Below, piece by piece: positions 8,173 through 17,484 of a stretch of 64,000 nucleotides of DNA. Both the position numbers and the translations under genes were made by a program. The stretch is from Vibrio sp. HI00D65 (lineage in GTDB: Bacteria > Pseudomonadota > Gammaproteobacteria > Enterobacterales > Vibrionaceae). The number at the start of each line of letters is the position of its first letter. The first letter of the stretch is position 1. The notes beneath the pieces are model-generated. The model saw only the letters and a list, made by a program, of their open reading frames with translations, searched no databases and was not told where the DNA came from. Location: NCBI RefSeq assembly GCF_001635455.1, contig NZ_LWEH01000005.1, positions 62,001 to 126,000 on the forward strand, written 5' to 3'.

Positions 8173-11052
8173 TTAGTCTTCGTAGTTATCGATGCTTGGG
8201 CAAGAACAGATAAGGTTACGGTCACCGTATACGTTGTCTACGCGGTTAACCGTTGGCCAGTACTTCGAGTACTTCGTTGCTTTCGATGGGAAACAACCAA
8301 GCTCGCGAGAGTAAGGGCGATCCCATTCTGTGCCAGCTAAATCAACTTGTGTGTGCGGTGCGTTCACTAGAGGGTTGTTGTCTAGTGGCCATTCACCCGC
8401 TTTCACTGCTGCCATTTCATGACGGATTGCGATCATCGCTTCACAGAAACGGTCTAGCTCTTCTAAATCTTCTGATTCAGTTGGCTCAACCATTAGCGTA
8501 CCAGCTACTGGGAAAGACATAGTTGGTGCGTGGAAACCGAAGTCCATTAAACGCTTAGCAATATCTTCTTCGCTGATGCCTGTTTCTTCTTTTAGTGGAC
8601 GAATATCGATAATACATTCGTGCGCTACGCGGCCGTTAGTACCACGGTAAAGAACAGGGTAGTGAGGAAGTAGTTTTTCCATCACGTAGTTCGCGTTCAG
8701 AATCGCAACTTTAGTCGCGTCTGTTAGGCCAGGTTCGCCCATCATTGCAATATAAGCCCAAGAGATAGGTAGGATTGAAGCACTACCCAAATCTGCTGCT
8801 GATACCGCGTAGTCAGAACCTTGTACACCATTTTCGATGTGACCTGGTAGGAAAGGTGCTAGGTGCGATTTAACACCGATTGGACCCATACCCGGACCGC
8901 CACCACCGTGTGGGATACAGAATGTTTTGTGTAAGTTCAAGTGAGATACGTCTGAACCGATGAAGCCAGGTGAAGTTAGACCTACCTGAGCGTTCATGTT
9001 CGCGCCGTCTAGGTAAACCTGACCGCCCGCTGCGTGTACTTGTTCACACACTTCTTTCACTTGTTCTTCGTATACGCCGTGCGTAGAAGGGTAAGTGATC
9101 ATGATGCTTGATAGGTTGTCTTTATGCTTCTCGATTTTCGCTGCTAGGTCTGTCATGTCGATGTTGCCATCTTCATCACACTTAACAACCACTACCTTCA
9201 TTGAAACCATTGATGCTGTTGCAGGGTTAGTACCGTGCGCAGAGCTTGGAATCAAACAAACGTTACGGTGAGCTTCACCGCGGCTTGCGTGGTAACGTTG
9301 AATCGCGATTAGACCTGCGTATTCGCCAGATGCACCAGAGTTAGGCTGTAGTGAGAAATCGTCGTAACCGGTGATTTCGCATAGCTTCTCTTTAAGATCT
9401 TTCGCTAGTGCTGTGTAACCAGCCGCTTGCTCTAGAGGTGCGAATGGGTGAATAGAACCAAACTCAGGCCATGTTACTGGGATCATCTCAGCAGCAGCGT
9501 TCAGCTTCATCGTACAGCTGCCCAGTGGGATCATACCGTGCGTTAGTGAGAAGTCTTTATTCTCCAGCTGTTTTAGGTAACGCATCATTTGCGTTTCGCT
9601 GTGGTGCGTGTTGAATACTGGGTGAGTTAGGAACTGAGATTCACGACGGCAGTTTTCTGGAATTGCTGCAAACTCGTTTGATGCAATGTCAGAAGAAAGT
9701 GCTTGAACGTCTTCTTTCACGTCGAAGATAGCGAATAGGGCATTCACATCGTCTACTGTGGTTGTTTCGTCTAAGCTGATACCAATCTTACCTGGAAGTA
9801 GCCGTAAGTTAATGTCTGCTGCTTGCGCTTTTGCGTACAGTGCATCTGTCTTCTCTTCTGAGTTTATAGTGATGGTATCGAAGAAGCTGTTATTCGTTAG
9901 CTCGTAACCTGCTTTAGTCAAGCCGGCTGCTAGGATAGCTGTCATGTGGTGTGTACGACGAGCAATAGTACGTAGGCCTTCTGCACCGTGGTAAACCGCA
10001 TAGAAAGACGCCATGTTTGCTAGAAGTGCTTGAGCTGTACAGATGTTCGATGTCGCTTTCTCGCGACGGATGTGTTGCTCACGAGTTTGCATCGCCATAC
10101 GTAGCGCTTGGTTACCGTGCGTATCGATCGAAACACCGATTACACGACCTGGCATTGTACGCTTATGCTTTTCACGAGTACCCATGAATGCAGCGTGTGG
10201 ACCACCGTAGCCCATAGGAACACCGAAACGTTGTGCTGAACCGATAACTACGTCTGCGCCCATTTCGCCGGCAGGCTTTAGTAAAGCAGAAGCAAGTAGG
10301 TCAGTAGCAACTGTAACTAGTGTTTTGTTAGCTTGAGCTTTCGCAATAATGTCTGTTAGATCACGTACTTCACCTGTTGTACCTGGGTATTGAACTAGTG
10401 CACCAAATACGTCTTGCTCTGGAAGTGTTTCAAGAGCGCCAACCATTACTTCAAAACCGATGTACTCAGCACGAGTTTTAACAACTTCTAGTGTTTGAGG
10501 GTGAACATCGTCAGCAACGAAGAATACTTTGCTCTTGCTTTTACCAGCACGCTTACAAAGTGTCATCGCTTCGCCAGCCGCTGTCGCTTCATCAAGAAGA
10601 GACGCGTTCGCGATTTCCATACCTGTAAGGTCCATGACCATTTGTTGGTAATTAAGCAGAGACTCAAGGCGACCTTGAGAAATCTCTGGTTGGTATGGTG
10701 TGTACGCTGTGTACCAGCCTGGGTTCTCTAAAACGTTACGTAGAATAACGTTTGGAGTGAATGTGTTGTAGTAGCCTTGGCCAATGAAAGTACGTTTCAC
10801 TTGGTTTAGGTTAGCGATCTCTTTAAGAGAGGTCAGCATGTCCATTTCGCTCAGTGGCGCAGCAAGTGTCATTGGTTTTTCAAGACGGATTTGTGCAGGA
10901 ACCGTTTCGTCGATCAGTGCGTCTAGGCTAGTCGCGTTGATCGTTTCAAGCATTTTTTGCTGGTCTGCTTTATTTGGGCCGTTATGACGAGCAACAAACT
11001 CGTTTTGTGTACCCAAGTCTTTCAGTAATTGGCTTTGAAGTAATTCAGTCAT
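8173..11052 (-). CDS. gcvP: Glycine dehydrogenase (decarboxylating), P-protein
   Basis: The P-protein of the glycine cleavage system decarboxylates glycine with pyridoxal phosphate and loads the aminomethyl group onto lipoylated GcvH. It is full length at 959 residues and has both halves of the fused P-protein: the N-terminal half with [21 protein letters not shown] and the C-terminal half with [19 protein letters not shown], whose Lys (near residue 705) is the PLP lysine. It is the last gene of a glyA-gcvH-gcvP operon, 90 bases after gcvH, with a hairpin in the gap. The partner GcvT is encoded about 3 kb away on the opposite strand. A PurR-like box and candidate operators lie upstream of the operon. 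Confidence 0.98.
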   Translation of the reverse strand: MTELLQSQLLKDLGTQNEFVARHNGPNKADQQKMLETINATSLDALIDETVPAQIRLEKPMTLAAPLSEMDMLTSLKEIANLNQVKRTFIGQGYYNTFTPNVILRNVLENPGWYTAYTPYQPEISQGRLESLLNYQQMVMDLTGMEIANASLLDEATAAGEAMTLCKRAGKSKSKVFFVADDVHPQTLEVVKTRAEYIGFEVMVGALETLPEQDVFGALVQYPGTTGEVRDLTDIIAKAQANKTLVTVATDLLASALLKPAGEMGADVVIGSAQRFGVPMGYGGPHAAFMGTREKHKRTMPGRVIGVSIDTHGNQALRMAMQTREQHIRREKATSNICTAQALLANMASFYAVYHGAEGLRTIARRTHHMTAILAAGLTKAGYELTNNSFFDTITINSEEKTDALYAKAQAADINLRLLPGKIGISLDETTTVDDVNALFAIFDVKEDVQALSSDIASNEFAAIPENCRRESQFLTHPVFNTHHSETQMMRYLKQLENKDFSLTHGMIPLGSCTMKLNAAAEMIPVTWPEFGSIHPFAPLEQAAGYTALAKDLKEKLCEITGYDDFSLQPNSGASGEYAGLIAIQRYHASRGEAHRNVCLIPSSAHGTNPATASMVSMKVVVVKCDEDGNIDMTDLAAKIEKHKDNLSSIMITYPSTHGVYEEQVKEVCEQVHAAGGQVYLDGANMNAQVGLTSPGFIGSDVSHLNLHKTFCIPHGGGGPGMGPIGVKSHLAPFLPGHIENGVQGSDYAVSAADLGSASILPISWAYIAMMGEPGLTDATKVAILNANYVMEKLLPHYPVLYRGTNGRVAHECIIDIRPLKEETGISEEDIAKRLMDFGFHAPTMSFPVAGTLMVEPTESEDLEELDRFCEAMIAIRHEMAAVKAGEWPLDNNPLVNAPHTQVDLAGTEWDRPYSRELGCFPSKATKYSKYWPTVNRVDNVYGDRNLICSCPSIDNYED

Positions 11053-11100
11053 GATATCGTTCTACTTTCTCTCTGGAGCCGTGAGCTAGCCCCTAAAATT

Positions 11101-11122
11101 AAGCTGCTCACAAGAGCAGCTT
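11101..11122 (-). other. Intercistronic hairpin between gcvH and gcvP
   Basis: A perfect 9-bp stem, AAGCTGCTC with GAGCAGCTT, and a four-base loop in the 90-base gap after gcvH. On the transcribed (minus) strand it is followed by AATTTTAG, not a run of T, so it is more likely an RNA-processing, stability or partial attenuation element than a full terminator. Confidence 0.6.
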
Positions 11123-11142
11123 TATCGTAATGAGGTTACCTA

Positions 11143-11523
11143 TTAGTCTTCTTCGATAGAGCTAAGGTAATCTTCCGCATCTTTAAGGTTGTCTAGTTCA
11201 GACGCATCAGACATCTTCACTTTAACAATCCAACCACCTTCATAAGGTTCTTCGTTGATTAGCTCTGGGCTATCTTCTAGTTCTTCGTTGATTTCTACGA
11301 TTTCACCAGAGATTGGTGCATAGATATCAGAAGCAGCTTTAACTGACTCAACTAGAGAGAAGCTTTCGCCAGCTTCGATTTCGTCTTCAGTTTCAGGCAG
11401 GTCAACAAACACGACGTCACCCAGCATCTCTTGAGCGTGCTCAGAAATACCGATAGTTACAGTACCGTCACCGTTGTCTTTTACCCACTCGTGGCTGTCT
11501 GCAAACTTAAGTGTATTGTCCAT
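11143..11523 (-). CDS. gcvH: Glycine cleavage system H protein
   Basis: The small lipoyl carrier of the glycine cleavage complex, 126 residues (usual length 125-130). The lipoyl-bearing Lys is in ESVKAASD, about residue 62. The start matches the family pattern [11 protein letters not shown]. The protein shuttles the aminomethyl intermediate between GcvP and GcvT and the dihydrolipoyl group to lipoamide dehydrogenase. It lies 50 bases downstream of glyA and 90 bases upstream of gcvP, so the three are very likely co-transcribed. Confidence 0.97.
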   Translation of the reverse strand: MDNTLKFADSHEWVKDNGDGTVTIGISEHAQEMLGDVVFVDLPETEDEIEAGESFSLVESVKAASDIYAPISGEIVEINEELEDSPELINEEPYEGGWIVKVKMSDASELDNLKDAEDYLSSIEED

Positions 11524-11573
11524 TGCTTATTCTCCAAAAATTTATGAGGTTTTAATTTAAATTTTAAAACGGA

Positions 11574-12866
11574 TTAACGGTAAAGAGGGAAGCGTTTACA
11601 AAGCTCTTTAACTTGCTTGCGAACACGCTGCTCAACTTCAGCGTTGCCTTCAGGGCTTTCAACTAAGCCATCAAGAACATCACCGATCCATTCACCGATA
11701 AGTTTGAATTCTTCAGTGCCAAAACCACGACTGGTTCCAGCTGGCGTACCTAAACGGATACCCGAAGTAATCATAGGCTTCTCTGAGTCGAATGGTATGC
11801 CATTTTTGTTACATGTGATGCCCGCACGCTCTAATGCTTCTTCAGTTATGTTACCTTTCAAACCCTTAGGGCGAAGGTCAACCAGCATTAGGTGCGTATC
11901 AGTTCCGCCAGTCACAATATCACAACCGCGAGTTTGCAACACTTCAGCAAGAACTTTTGCGTTATCGATCACTGAATTAATATAAGTATTAAATTCTGGG
12001 CCAAGTGCCTCACCAAATGCTACAGCTTTAGCCGCAATTACGTGCATTAATGGCCCGCCTTGTAGGCCAGGGAATACTGCAGAGTTGATCTTTTTATTGA
12101 TGTCTTCGTGGTTAGTCAGAATCATACCGCCGCGTGGGCCGCGAAGAGTTTTGTGCGTTGTTGTCGTTACAACGTGTGCGTGTGGTAGTGGGCTAGGGTG
12201 AGCACCTGTCGCGATAAGACCAGCGATGTGTGCCATATCTACCATTAGAATAGCGCCAACTTCGTCGGCGATTTCGCGGAATTTAGCGAAGTCGATAACG
12301 CGTGGGATAGCACTACCACCAGCAATAATCATTTTTGGTTGGCATTCGATCGCTTGAGCGCGTACCGCTTCGTAATCGATTTCTAGTGTGTCACGGTCTA
12401 CACCATATTGAACTGCGTTGAACCATTTACCAGAAAGAGCAGGGCGTGCACCGTGAGTAAGGTGGCCGCCAGCGTCTAAAGACATACCAAGGATAGTGTC
12501 GCCTGGTTGAAGCAGGGCAAGTTTAACTGCGCCGTTCGCTTGAGCGCCTGAGTGAGGTTGTACGTTCGCGTATTCACACTTGAATAGCTGTTTAGCACGT
12601 TCAATCGCAATAGCTTCTACTGTATCTACGTGCTCACAACCACCGTAGTAACGACGGCCTGGGTAGCCTTCTGCGTATTTGTTGGTAAGGCAAGTGCCTT
12701 GAGCTTGCATTACTGCTTTAGAAACGATGTTCTCAGAAGCAATAAGTTCGATTTGTTCGTTTTGACGAGTGTTCTCTGCTTGGATTCCAGCAAATACTGC
12801 GTCGTCAGTCGCAGATAGGTTCGTAGAGAAAAAACTGTCTAAGCTATGGTTTTGATAAGCGTTCAT
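11574..12866 (-). CDS. glyA: Serine hydroxymethyltransferase
   Basis: A PLP enzyme that interconverts serine and glycine while making 5,10-methylene-THF. It is 430 residues, slightly longer than E. coli GlyA because of a short N-terminal extension ([13 protein letters not shown]). The PLP-lysine segment [16 protein letters not shown] and the [17 protein letters not shown] and GGPLMH blocks are intact. As first gene of the operon with gcvH and gcvP, it links glycine cleavage to C1 supply. Vibrios often carry a second glyA on the other chromosome, so this may be the glycine-responsive copy; that is inference. A PurR-like box sits about 70 bases upstream of the start codon. Confidence 0.96.
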   Translation of the reverse strand: MNAYQNHSLDSFFSTNLSATDDAVFAGIQAENTRQNEQIELIASENIVSKAVMQAQGTCLTNKYAEGYPGRRYYGGCEHVDTVEAIAIERAKQLFKCEYANVQPHSGAQANGAVKLALLQPGDTILGMSLDAGGHLTHGARPALSGKWFNAVQYGVDRDTLEIDYEAVRAQAIECQPKMIIAGGSAIPRVIDFAKFREIADEVGAILMVDMAHIAGLIATGAHPSPLPHAHVVTTTTHKTLRGPRGGMILTNHEDINKKINSAVFPGLQGGPLMHVIAAKAVAFGEALGPEFNTYINSVIDNAKVLAEVLQTRGCDIVTGGTDTHLMLVDLRPKGLKGNITEEALERAGITCNKNGIPFDSEKPMITSGIRLGTPAGTSRGFGTEEFKLIGEWIGDVLDGLVESPEGNAEVEQRVRKQVKELCKRFPLYR

Positions 12867-12936
12867 TGTCGAGACCTTTCATTAAGCTAATGGTGATTTT
12901 TTTTATAGTCCATTAGGTCTTACGTTGATTTCTGCA

Positions 12937-12952
12937 TCGGTATCGTTTGCGT
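12937..12952 (-). promoter_or_regulatory. PurR-like operator upstream of glyA
   Basis: Read on the minus strand the site is ACGCAAACGATACCGA. The first nine bases match the PurR consensus ACGCAAACGTTTGCGT exactly and the second half is degenerate, as I recall for the E. coli glyA PurR box. It lies about 70 bases before the glyA start codon, a plausible repressor position. Confidence 0.6.
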
Positions 12953-13170
12953 TATGTAGGTGTATAAATAGTGAGTTGCTTATTATTTATACGACCATAG
13001 CGTCAAAGCGATCGTTGTAGGGTCAATGCAGCACGAATTGGTTCCCAAAATATCGGGTAAAAAACAGCTCTTACAAATGTTAAATCTATCACTTGCGACA
13101 AGCTGAAGTAGCATCTCTTCATCTAACAAGTCGATAACATAGCTCCGATAAAATCAATTTTCAACAAAAA

Positions 13171-13184
13171 TTTCCAATAGGAAA
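13171..13184. promoter_or_regulatory. Palindrome TTTCC-AATA-GGAAA upstream of the HTH-cupin gene
   Basis: A 14-base inverted repeat in AT-rich sequence, about 107 bases before the regulator's start codon and about 300 bases before glyA. It partly resembles the ATAG(T)AAAC arm upstream of gcvT. It is a candidate autoregulatory operator; this is inference. Confidence 0.4.
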
Positions 13185-13290
13185 CAGTTTTTCTGGTTTT
13201 GCTACAGGGAGCACGCTTTATTTCCCTGTGTGCTCTTTAATCAACAAAGCGCTTCATGCAACAATGAATCTATTAGACAGGAAGCAAGAA

Positions 13291-13929
13291 ATGAATGAGG
13301 GACCTATGTCAGAAGACATTTATGATGAGTACCCATCTTTAACGTTAGCGAAGGAAACGTTAGATCAGAATATCGAGCCACTTAAGCTTGGTCAGCGTAT
13401 TAAAGATATCCGCGGTAAGTTAGGTATTACGTTAGAAGAGGCGAGCCAACGTACTGGCTTGGCACGCTCTACGTTGAGTAAGATTGAGAACGAACAAATT
13501 TCGCCAACGTTTCAAGCAATGCAGAAACTGGCAATGGGGTTGCAAATCGACATGCCGCAACTCTTTGAACCACCAAGGAAAAAAGTTGCTACGGGGCGTC
13601 GTGACTTAACTAAGGCAGGCCAGGGTAAACCTCACCCAACACCAACTTACGAGCATGAATTACTGGCGACTGAGCTTTCCAATAAAAAGATGATGCCATT
13701 CAAAAGCCGTGTTAGAGCTCGTACTTTTGAAGAGTACAACGATTGGGTTCGCCACGATGGTGAAGAGTTCTTGATGGTTATCTCCGGTGATGTGATGTTC
13801 TACTCAGAATTCTATGAACCTGTACCGATGAGCGAAGGGGATAGCATGTATTACGACGCAAACATGGGCCACATGTTGATTTCCATCAGTACAGAAGATG
13901 CTCTTATTTTATGGGTGACTGCAAAATAA
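13291..13929 (+). CDS. XRE-family HTH regulator with C-terminal cupin domain
   Basis: A 212-residue DNA-binding protein. Residues about 35-95 form an XRE helix-turn-helix (LGQRIKDIRGKLGITLEEASQRTGLARSTLSKIENEQISPTF), and about 130-205 form a cupin_2 beta-barrel (EEFLMVISGDVMFYSEFYEPVPMSEGDSMYYDANMGH). Such regulators sense small ligands through the cupin, often amino acids or polyamines. It sits between divergent glyA-gcvH-gcvP and co-directional gcvT, so I infer control of glycine cleavage. I chose ATG 13291 because AGGA lies 8 bases upstream; ATG 13306 is an alternative. A terminator 70 bases downstream separates it from gcvT. Confidence 0.88.
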   Translation: MNEGPMSEDIYDEYPSLTLAKETLDQNIEPLKLGQRIKDIRGKLGITLEEASQRTGLARSTLSKIENEQISPTFQAMQKLAMGLQIDMPQLFEPPRKKVATGRRDLTKAGQGKPHPTPTYEHELLATELSNKKMMPFKSRVRARTFEEYNDWVRHDGEEFLMVISGDVMFYSEFYEPVPMSEGDSMYYDANMGHMLISISTEDALILWVTAK

Positions 13930-13958
13930 GTTAACAAAGCTAGAATTTCTTATAGTGA

Positions 13959-13974
13959 ATGCAAACGTTTGCTT
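13959..13974 (+). promoter_or_regulatory. PurR-like palindrome between the regulator and gcvT
   Basis: ATGCAAACGTTTGCTT contains the perfect 12-bp palindrome GCAAACGTTTGC at the heart of the PurR consensus. A partial copy, AACGTTTGCC, follows at 13983-13992. It lies about 400 bases upstream of gcvT and 30 bases past the regulator's stop codon, so which promoter it controls is unclear. Confidence 0.55.
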
Positions 13975-13998
13975 TTGTTTCTAACGTTTGCCAAAAGG

Positions 13999-14037
13999 CG
14001 CGATAGTGCTGTGAAAAACATCAATATCGCGTTTTTT
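13999..14037 (+). terminator. Intrinsic terminator of the HTH-cupin gene
   Basis: CGCGATA pairs with TATCGCG, with an inner GTG/CAT stem, followed by seven T residues. Confidence 0.85.
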
Positions 14038-14125
14038 TATGCAATTGAAAATTGTTTTTAAATTGTTAAATGTCACATTTTGAGCTGTTTTAATCTTGTT
14101 AAGGGTGTAAAACTGACTCAGGCTT

Positions 14126-14171
14126 GTTTACTATAGTAAACACGGTTTACTCATGTTGATTGAAGTTTACT
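14126..14171 (+). promoter_or_regulatory. Phased GTTTACT repeat array upstream of gcvT
   Basis: GTTTACT occurs at 14126, 14145 and 14165, spaced 19 and 20 bases, close to two helical turns. The reverse complement GTAAAC at 14136-14141 makes a perfect 16-bp palindrome, GTTTACTATAGTAAAC, with the first copy and a second inverted repeat, GTAAAC-ACG-GTTTAC, with the second. It looks like a multi-site operator for a dimeric regulator, perhaps the HTH-cupin protein encoded upstream. The binding protein is inferred. Confidence 0.6.
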
Positions 14172-14377
14172 GAAGTGAATTCTTAGAAAGTGAGTTGTAG
14201 AGGTTTTGTACAGCTGTCTGTTTTTATAACGCTGACGATATAAGCCTATATATAAGACATCACTTTTTACTATCTACTGTTTCTAACGTTAATCCATATC
14301 GTTAGAGGCGACTCTAAATAGAGATATAAGCGGCAGACTCGACGTTGGAAAGCCTGCAACGCTTCATGGAGAAGAAA

Positions 14378-15511
14378 ATGACTCAAGAACACGCTAATCA
14401 AGACCTACTAAAAACACCTCTGCACGCACTTCACGTAGAAGTGGGCGCAAAAATGGTTCCTTTCGCTGGCTACGACATGCCAGTTCAGTATCCACTAGGT
14501 GTAAAGAAAGAGCACTTACATACTCGTGACGCTGCTGGTCTTTTTGATGTTTCTCACATGGGGCAACTGCGTCTGCACGGTGAAAACGCAGCCGCTGTTT
14601 TAGAATCTTTAGTACCTGTCGATATTATCGATCTTCCTTCTGGTAAGCAGCGCTACGCGTTCTTTACTAACGAGCAGGGCGGCATCATGGACGACCTTAT
14701 GGTCGCAAATCTAGGTGATCATCTATTTGTTGTTGTTAACGCAGCTTGTAAAACACAAGACATCGATCACCTTACCGCTCATCTTCCTGCAGATGTAGAG
14801 ATGGAAGTGATTGATGACCGTGCACTATTAGCACTTCAAGGCCCTAAGGCGGCTGAAGTTCTTGCTCGTTTCCAACCAAGCGTTGCAGACATGCTATTTA
14901 TGGATGTTCAAAAAGTTGATGTTGACGGTGTTGAATGCATCGTAAGCCGCAGCGGTTACACGGGTGAAGATGGCTACGAAATATCTGTACCGAACGATCA
15001 TGCTGAAGCACTAGCACGTAAACTAACCTCAGAAGCTGAAGTAGAGTGGATTGGCCTTGGTGCGCGTGACTCACTTCGTCTTGAATGTGGTCTATGCTTA
15101 TACGGTCACGATCTAGATACAACGACAACACCTGTAGAAGCTAGCCTTCTGTGGGGTATTCAAAAGGTTCGTCGCACTGACGGTGAGCGTGCTGGCGGTT
15201 TCCCAGGTGCTGGTATCATCCTTGAACAAATCGCAACTAAAGACGTTCAACGTAAGCGTGTTGGCCTAGTGGGACAAACTAAAGCTCCTGTACGTGAAGG
15301 CGCTGAGCTGTTCGATGCGGAAGGAAACAAAGTAGGTGTGGTCACGAGTGGTACTGCTGGCCCTAACGCGGGTAAGCCTGTTTCAATGGCGTATGTACGC
15401 ACTGATCTAGCGGCTATCGGTACAGAGGTATTTGCTGAAGTTCGTGGTAAGAAGTTACCAATGACAGTAGAAAAAATGCCATTCGTACCTCAACGTTACT
15501 ACCGTGGCTAA
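14378..15511 (+). CDS. gcvT: Glycine cleavage system T protein (aminomethyltransferase)
   Basis: The tetrahydrofolate-dependent T-protein releases ammonia from the aminomethyl group on GcvH and forms 5,10-methylene-THF. It is 377 residues, normal for the family. Recognised blocks include MVPFAGYDMPVQY near the N-terminus, AAGLFDVSHMGQ, SRSGYTGEDGYEI and the C-terminal barrel ending PFVPQRYYRG. I chose the ATG at 14378 because GGAG lies six bases upstream; an in-frame TTG 33 bases earlier lacks a site. It is separated from gcvPH by the regulator gene and read in the opposite direction. Confidence 0.97.
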   Translation: MTQEHANQDLLKTPLHALHVEVGAKMVPFAGYDMPVQYPLGVKKEHLHTRDAAGLFDVSHMGQLRLHGENAAAVLESLVPVDIIDLPSGKQRYAFFTNEQGGIMDDLMVANLGDHLFVVVNAACKTQDIDHLTAHLPADVEMEVIDDRALLALQGPKAAEVLARFQPSVADMLFMDVQKVDVDGVECIVSRSGYTGEDGYEISVPNDHAEALARKLTSEAEVEWIGLGARDSLRLECGLCLYGHDLDTTTTPVEASLLWGIQKVRRTDGERAGGFPGAGIILEQIATKDVQRKRVGLVGQTKAPVREGAELFDAEGNKVGVVTSGTAGPNAGKPVSMAYVRTDLAAIGTEVFAEVRGKKLPMTVEKMPFVPQRYYRG

Positions 15512-15542
15512 TCTCTATTAAGAGAAATTACAAAGTATAACT

Positions 15543-15598
15543 AAAGCCTATTGTTAGCTTCTCTTTTTAGGGATGTTTAACGGTAGGCTTTTGTTTTT
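15543..15598 (+). terminator. Intrinsic terminator of gcvT
   Basis: AAAGCCTATTGTTA pairs with TAACGGTAGGCTTT, using two G-T pairs, and is followed by a T-rich tail. The loop is large. Confidence 0.78.
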
Positions 15599-15772
15599 TG
15601 GACCGTATACAAGACTCAATAGAACAATTGTGGTCAGGCTGTAAAATTCGTCTATAAATTAGGAGGTGCGGCAATATCGTTACAAATACTTACTATAATG
15701 ATGGCTGGTACGTGTTATGGTGTCTATTCATCAAATTTGTTAATAAGTAGTTGGGGTTACAAGGAGTTATCT

Positions 15773-16846
15773 ATGAATGTGAGCCATACAGTAAGTCCGG
15801 TTCGTAAGGCCATAGTTGGGCTTTCGGCTTCATTAATGTGTACAGCAAGTGTTATGGCGGCAGAAAGTTCGGTTGAAGTTTCTCCTAACGTGAGTGTGAC
15901 TCCTTATATTGTTAATGGTAGCGATGCATCAGTTAGCGATTTCCCTTCAATGGCGAGTTTGTTTATCGATCGCATTGATTATGATGGTGTGTACTCAACA
16001 GGTGCCTATTGCGGCGCAACCATTTTAGACCCGACTCATATTCTGACCGCCGCCCACTGTATCTACGGTAATGAAGAAGGTCAGCTGTTTACAATAGTGG
16101 TACCGCAACTTGAAGATACGTCTGAATTTCCTAATGGTAATATCCAGAAATCGCGCGTAGTTGAAGTTTACTATCGAAGTGACTACTCCGATAACCTAAG
16201 TGATCTTCTACGTAACGACGTTGCTGTTTTAAAGCTTGAAAGTGCATTGAACATTGACTCTGTTAATGACGTAGTTAAACGTCCTTCAGATGATAGCTAC
16301 CGTATTGGTGTAAATGACTTTGTTGCAGTTGGACATGGTAATACAGAATCTGACTTTGATGCCACAACGATATTACAGAAAGCGCCACTTAACTACGTGG
16401 ATAACAGTACTTGTGCTTCAGCCTTTATAGATGGTTCTGCGTTAACTGATAATCAACTCTGTTTTATTGGTGATTATAGTGTGTTCACTCGGCTATATGG
16501 TGGTACATGCCAGGGCGACTCAGGGGGGCCAGTGTATTGGAAGGATGGTGCTGACTACCGACAAGTAGGTATTACCAGTTTTGGCACTGAAACTTGTGGT
16601 GGCGGTAGTATAACTTCGGGCGTGAAAGTGACATCTGTATTCACCGAGATCCTCGACTATGAAGCTTGGATTGATAGTGTAGTTGCTGGCAATGAAACGC
16701 CTAAATTTGTCTCTACAGATGCTAAGCGTACTGCTTATGTGAATGCTCGTAATTCATCAGGCTCTAGCAGTGGTGGCGGCGTTTCGTTCGGTTTATTAGG
16801 CATATTAATGTTGATCGCTGGTGTGAGAAAAGCGCTTAAACGCTAG
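15773..16846 (+). CDS. Secreted trypsin-like serine protease with GlyGly-CTERM anchor
   Basis: A 357-residue S1-family protease. A signal peptide ending near SVMAAE is followed by the mature N-terminus at IVNGSDAS, typical of zymogen cleavage. The triad is visible: His in AAHC, Asp in NDVAVL and Ser in GDSGGP. The tail has a Ser/Gly-rich GSSSGGG motif, a hydrophobic helix and a basic end (RKALKR), which is the GlyGly-CTERM signal processed by rhombosortase after type II secretion, as in VesB-like vibrio proteases. I chose the ATG at 15773 because AGGAG lies 7 bases upstream; 25 in-frame codons further upstream have no site. Confidence 0.92.
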   Translation: MNVSHTVSPVRKAIVGLSASLMCTASVMAAESSVEVSPNVSVTPYIVNGSDASVSDFPSMASLFIDRIDYDGVYSTGAYCGATILDPTHILTAAHCIYGNEEGQLFTIVVPQLEDTSEFPNGNIQKSRVVEVYYRSDYSDNLSDLLRNDVAVLKLESALNIDSVNDVVKRPSDDSYRIGVNDFVAVGHGNTESDFDATTILQKAPLNYVDNSTCASAFIDGSALTDNQLCFIGDYSVFTRLYGGTCQGDSGGPVYWKDGADYRQVGITSFGTETCGGGSITSGVKVTSVFTEILDYEAWIDSVVAGNETPKFVSTDAKRTAYVNARNSSGSSSGGGVSFGLLGILMLIAGVRKALKR

Positions 16847-16864
16847 AAGTTGATTGCTTTGAAT

Positions 16865-16902
16865 AAGTCGACGTTTCATCGAACGATGACGTCGACTTTT
16901 TT
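16865..16902 (+). terminator. Intrinsic terminator of the trypsin-like protease gene
   Basis: AAGTCGACGT pairs with ACGTCGACTT, with an inner CATCG/CGATG stem, followed by six T residues. Confidence 0.9.
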
Positions 16903-16959
16903 GATTCTGTATTGCTGAGTTTTTGACGGTGTTTTATATAGCTATGTTGACGTTGGTGG

Positions 16960-17283
16960 TTACGCCAACACTACATTGGTCTTCCTACTGTATCTTTCGA
17001 TTATCTCATCTATTTCTTTAATAGCACCATTGATGCTTCTTATTCCGCCTTGCGCGACACTTTTCTCATTAGTACTTAAAGCGGAAAAAACACGTTTAAG
17101 CTCTTTGCGTTCTAGCATATCGCCGTGGAGTAAGACCTCTTTGTAAGTAAGAAGTCTGTGCTGAACTTCGATAATATCGGCACGTGTTGTGTTTGAATCT
17201 AAAGCCTGCTTTATACAAGGAAACGCTAATTTGTAGTTATTCGCAATTTCCAACTCGACTTCTTTCTTGTTCGCAATATGCAA
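16960..17283 (-). CDS. Unrecognised 107-residue protein
   Basis: A highly charged, probably all-helical protein with no signal peptide or membrane helix. It opens MHIANKKEVELEIANNYKL and ends IDEIIERYSRKTNVVLA. Heptad-like spacing of hydrophobics suggests coiled-coil packing. It lies between the protease terminator and a divergent HTH gene, in sequence with slightly lower GC than its flanks. No ribosome-binding site is strong, and I do not recognise the family. It could be a cytoplasmic partner protein or a recently acquired gene; the function is unknown. Confidence 0.55.
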   Translation of the reverse strand: MHIANKKEVELEIANNYKLAFPCIKQALDSNTTRADIIEVQHRLLTYKEVLLHGDMLERKELKRVFSALSTNEKSVAQGGIRSINGAIKEIDEIIERYSRKTNVVLA

Positions 17284-17484
17284 TTTCTACTATTTCCCAA
17301 GACTTGGTTAATCAAGTTTACTAGCCTGAATAGCTGTTATAGACGTATGTGTAAATGTTTATGATACGTAAGGTTTTTTAGGGAACGAATAATATGCCTT
17401 TAATGACTTATGTAAACATGAGTGAGTCAATATGGTCTGCTTCTTGCTGAATATAGGTCATAACTGTCTAGTGGGAGTAAGCTT

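Larger units (their letters stand above)
12867..13290. promoter_or_regulatory. Divergent control region between glyA and the HTH-cupin gene
   Basis: 424 bases holding the promoters of the minus-strand glyA-gcvH-gcvP operon and the plus-strand regulator. It contains a PurR-like box near glyA (12937-12952) and a TTTCC-N4-GGAAA palindrome near the regulator (13171-13184), with AT-rich sequence around both. No glycine-riboswitch aptamer core was found here. Confidence 0.6.
13930..14377. promoter_or_regulatory. Control region upstream of gcvT, 448 bases
   Basis: It holds, in order, a PurR-like palindrome (13959-13974), the regulator's terminator (13999-14037), AT-rich sequence, a phased GTTTACT repeat array (14126-14171) and the leader of gcvT. 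The ribosome-binding site GGAG lies at 14368-14371. No CCGAAGG-type glycine-riboswitch core is present. Confidence 0.65.

Noticed and set aside
7833..8213. 126-codon plus-strand open frame overlapping the gcvP end
   Set aside because: It crosses the terminator and the antisense end of gcvP, and its product looks random; the 35-residue minus-strand gene and gcvP explain the region better.
12867..14377. Glycine riboswitch in the gcv control regions
   Set aside because: I searched both gaps for the conserved aptamer core (the CCGAAGG-type loop and flanking GGAGAG/CTCT elements) and did not find it. The V. cholerae tandem glycine riboswitch that I recall sits at a different gene.
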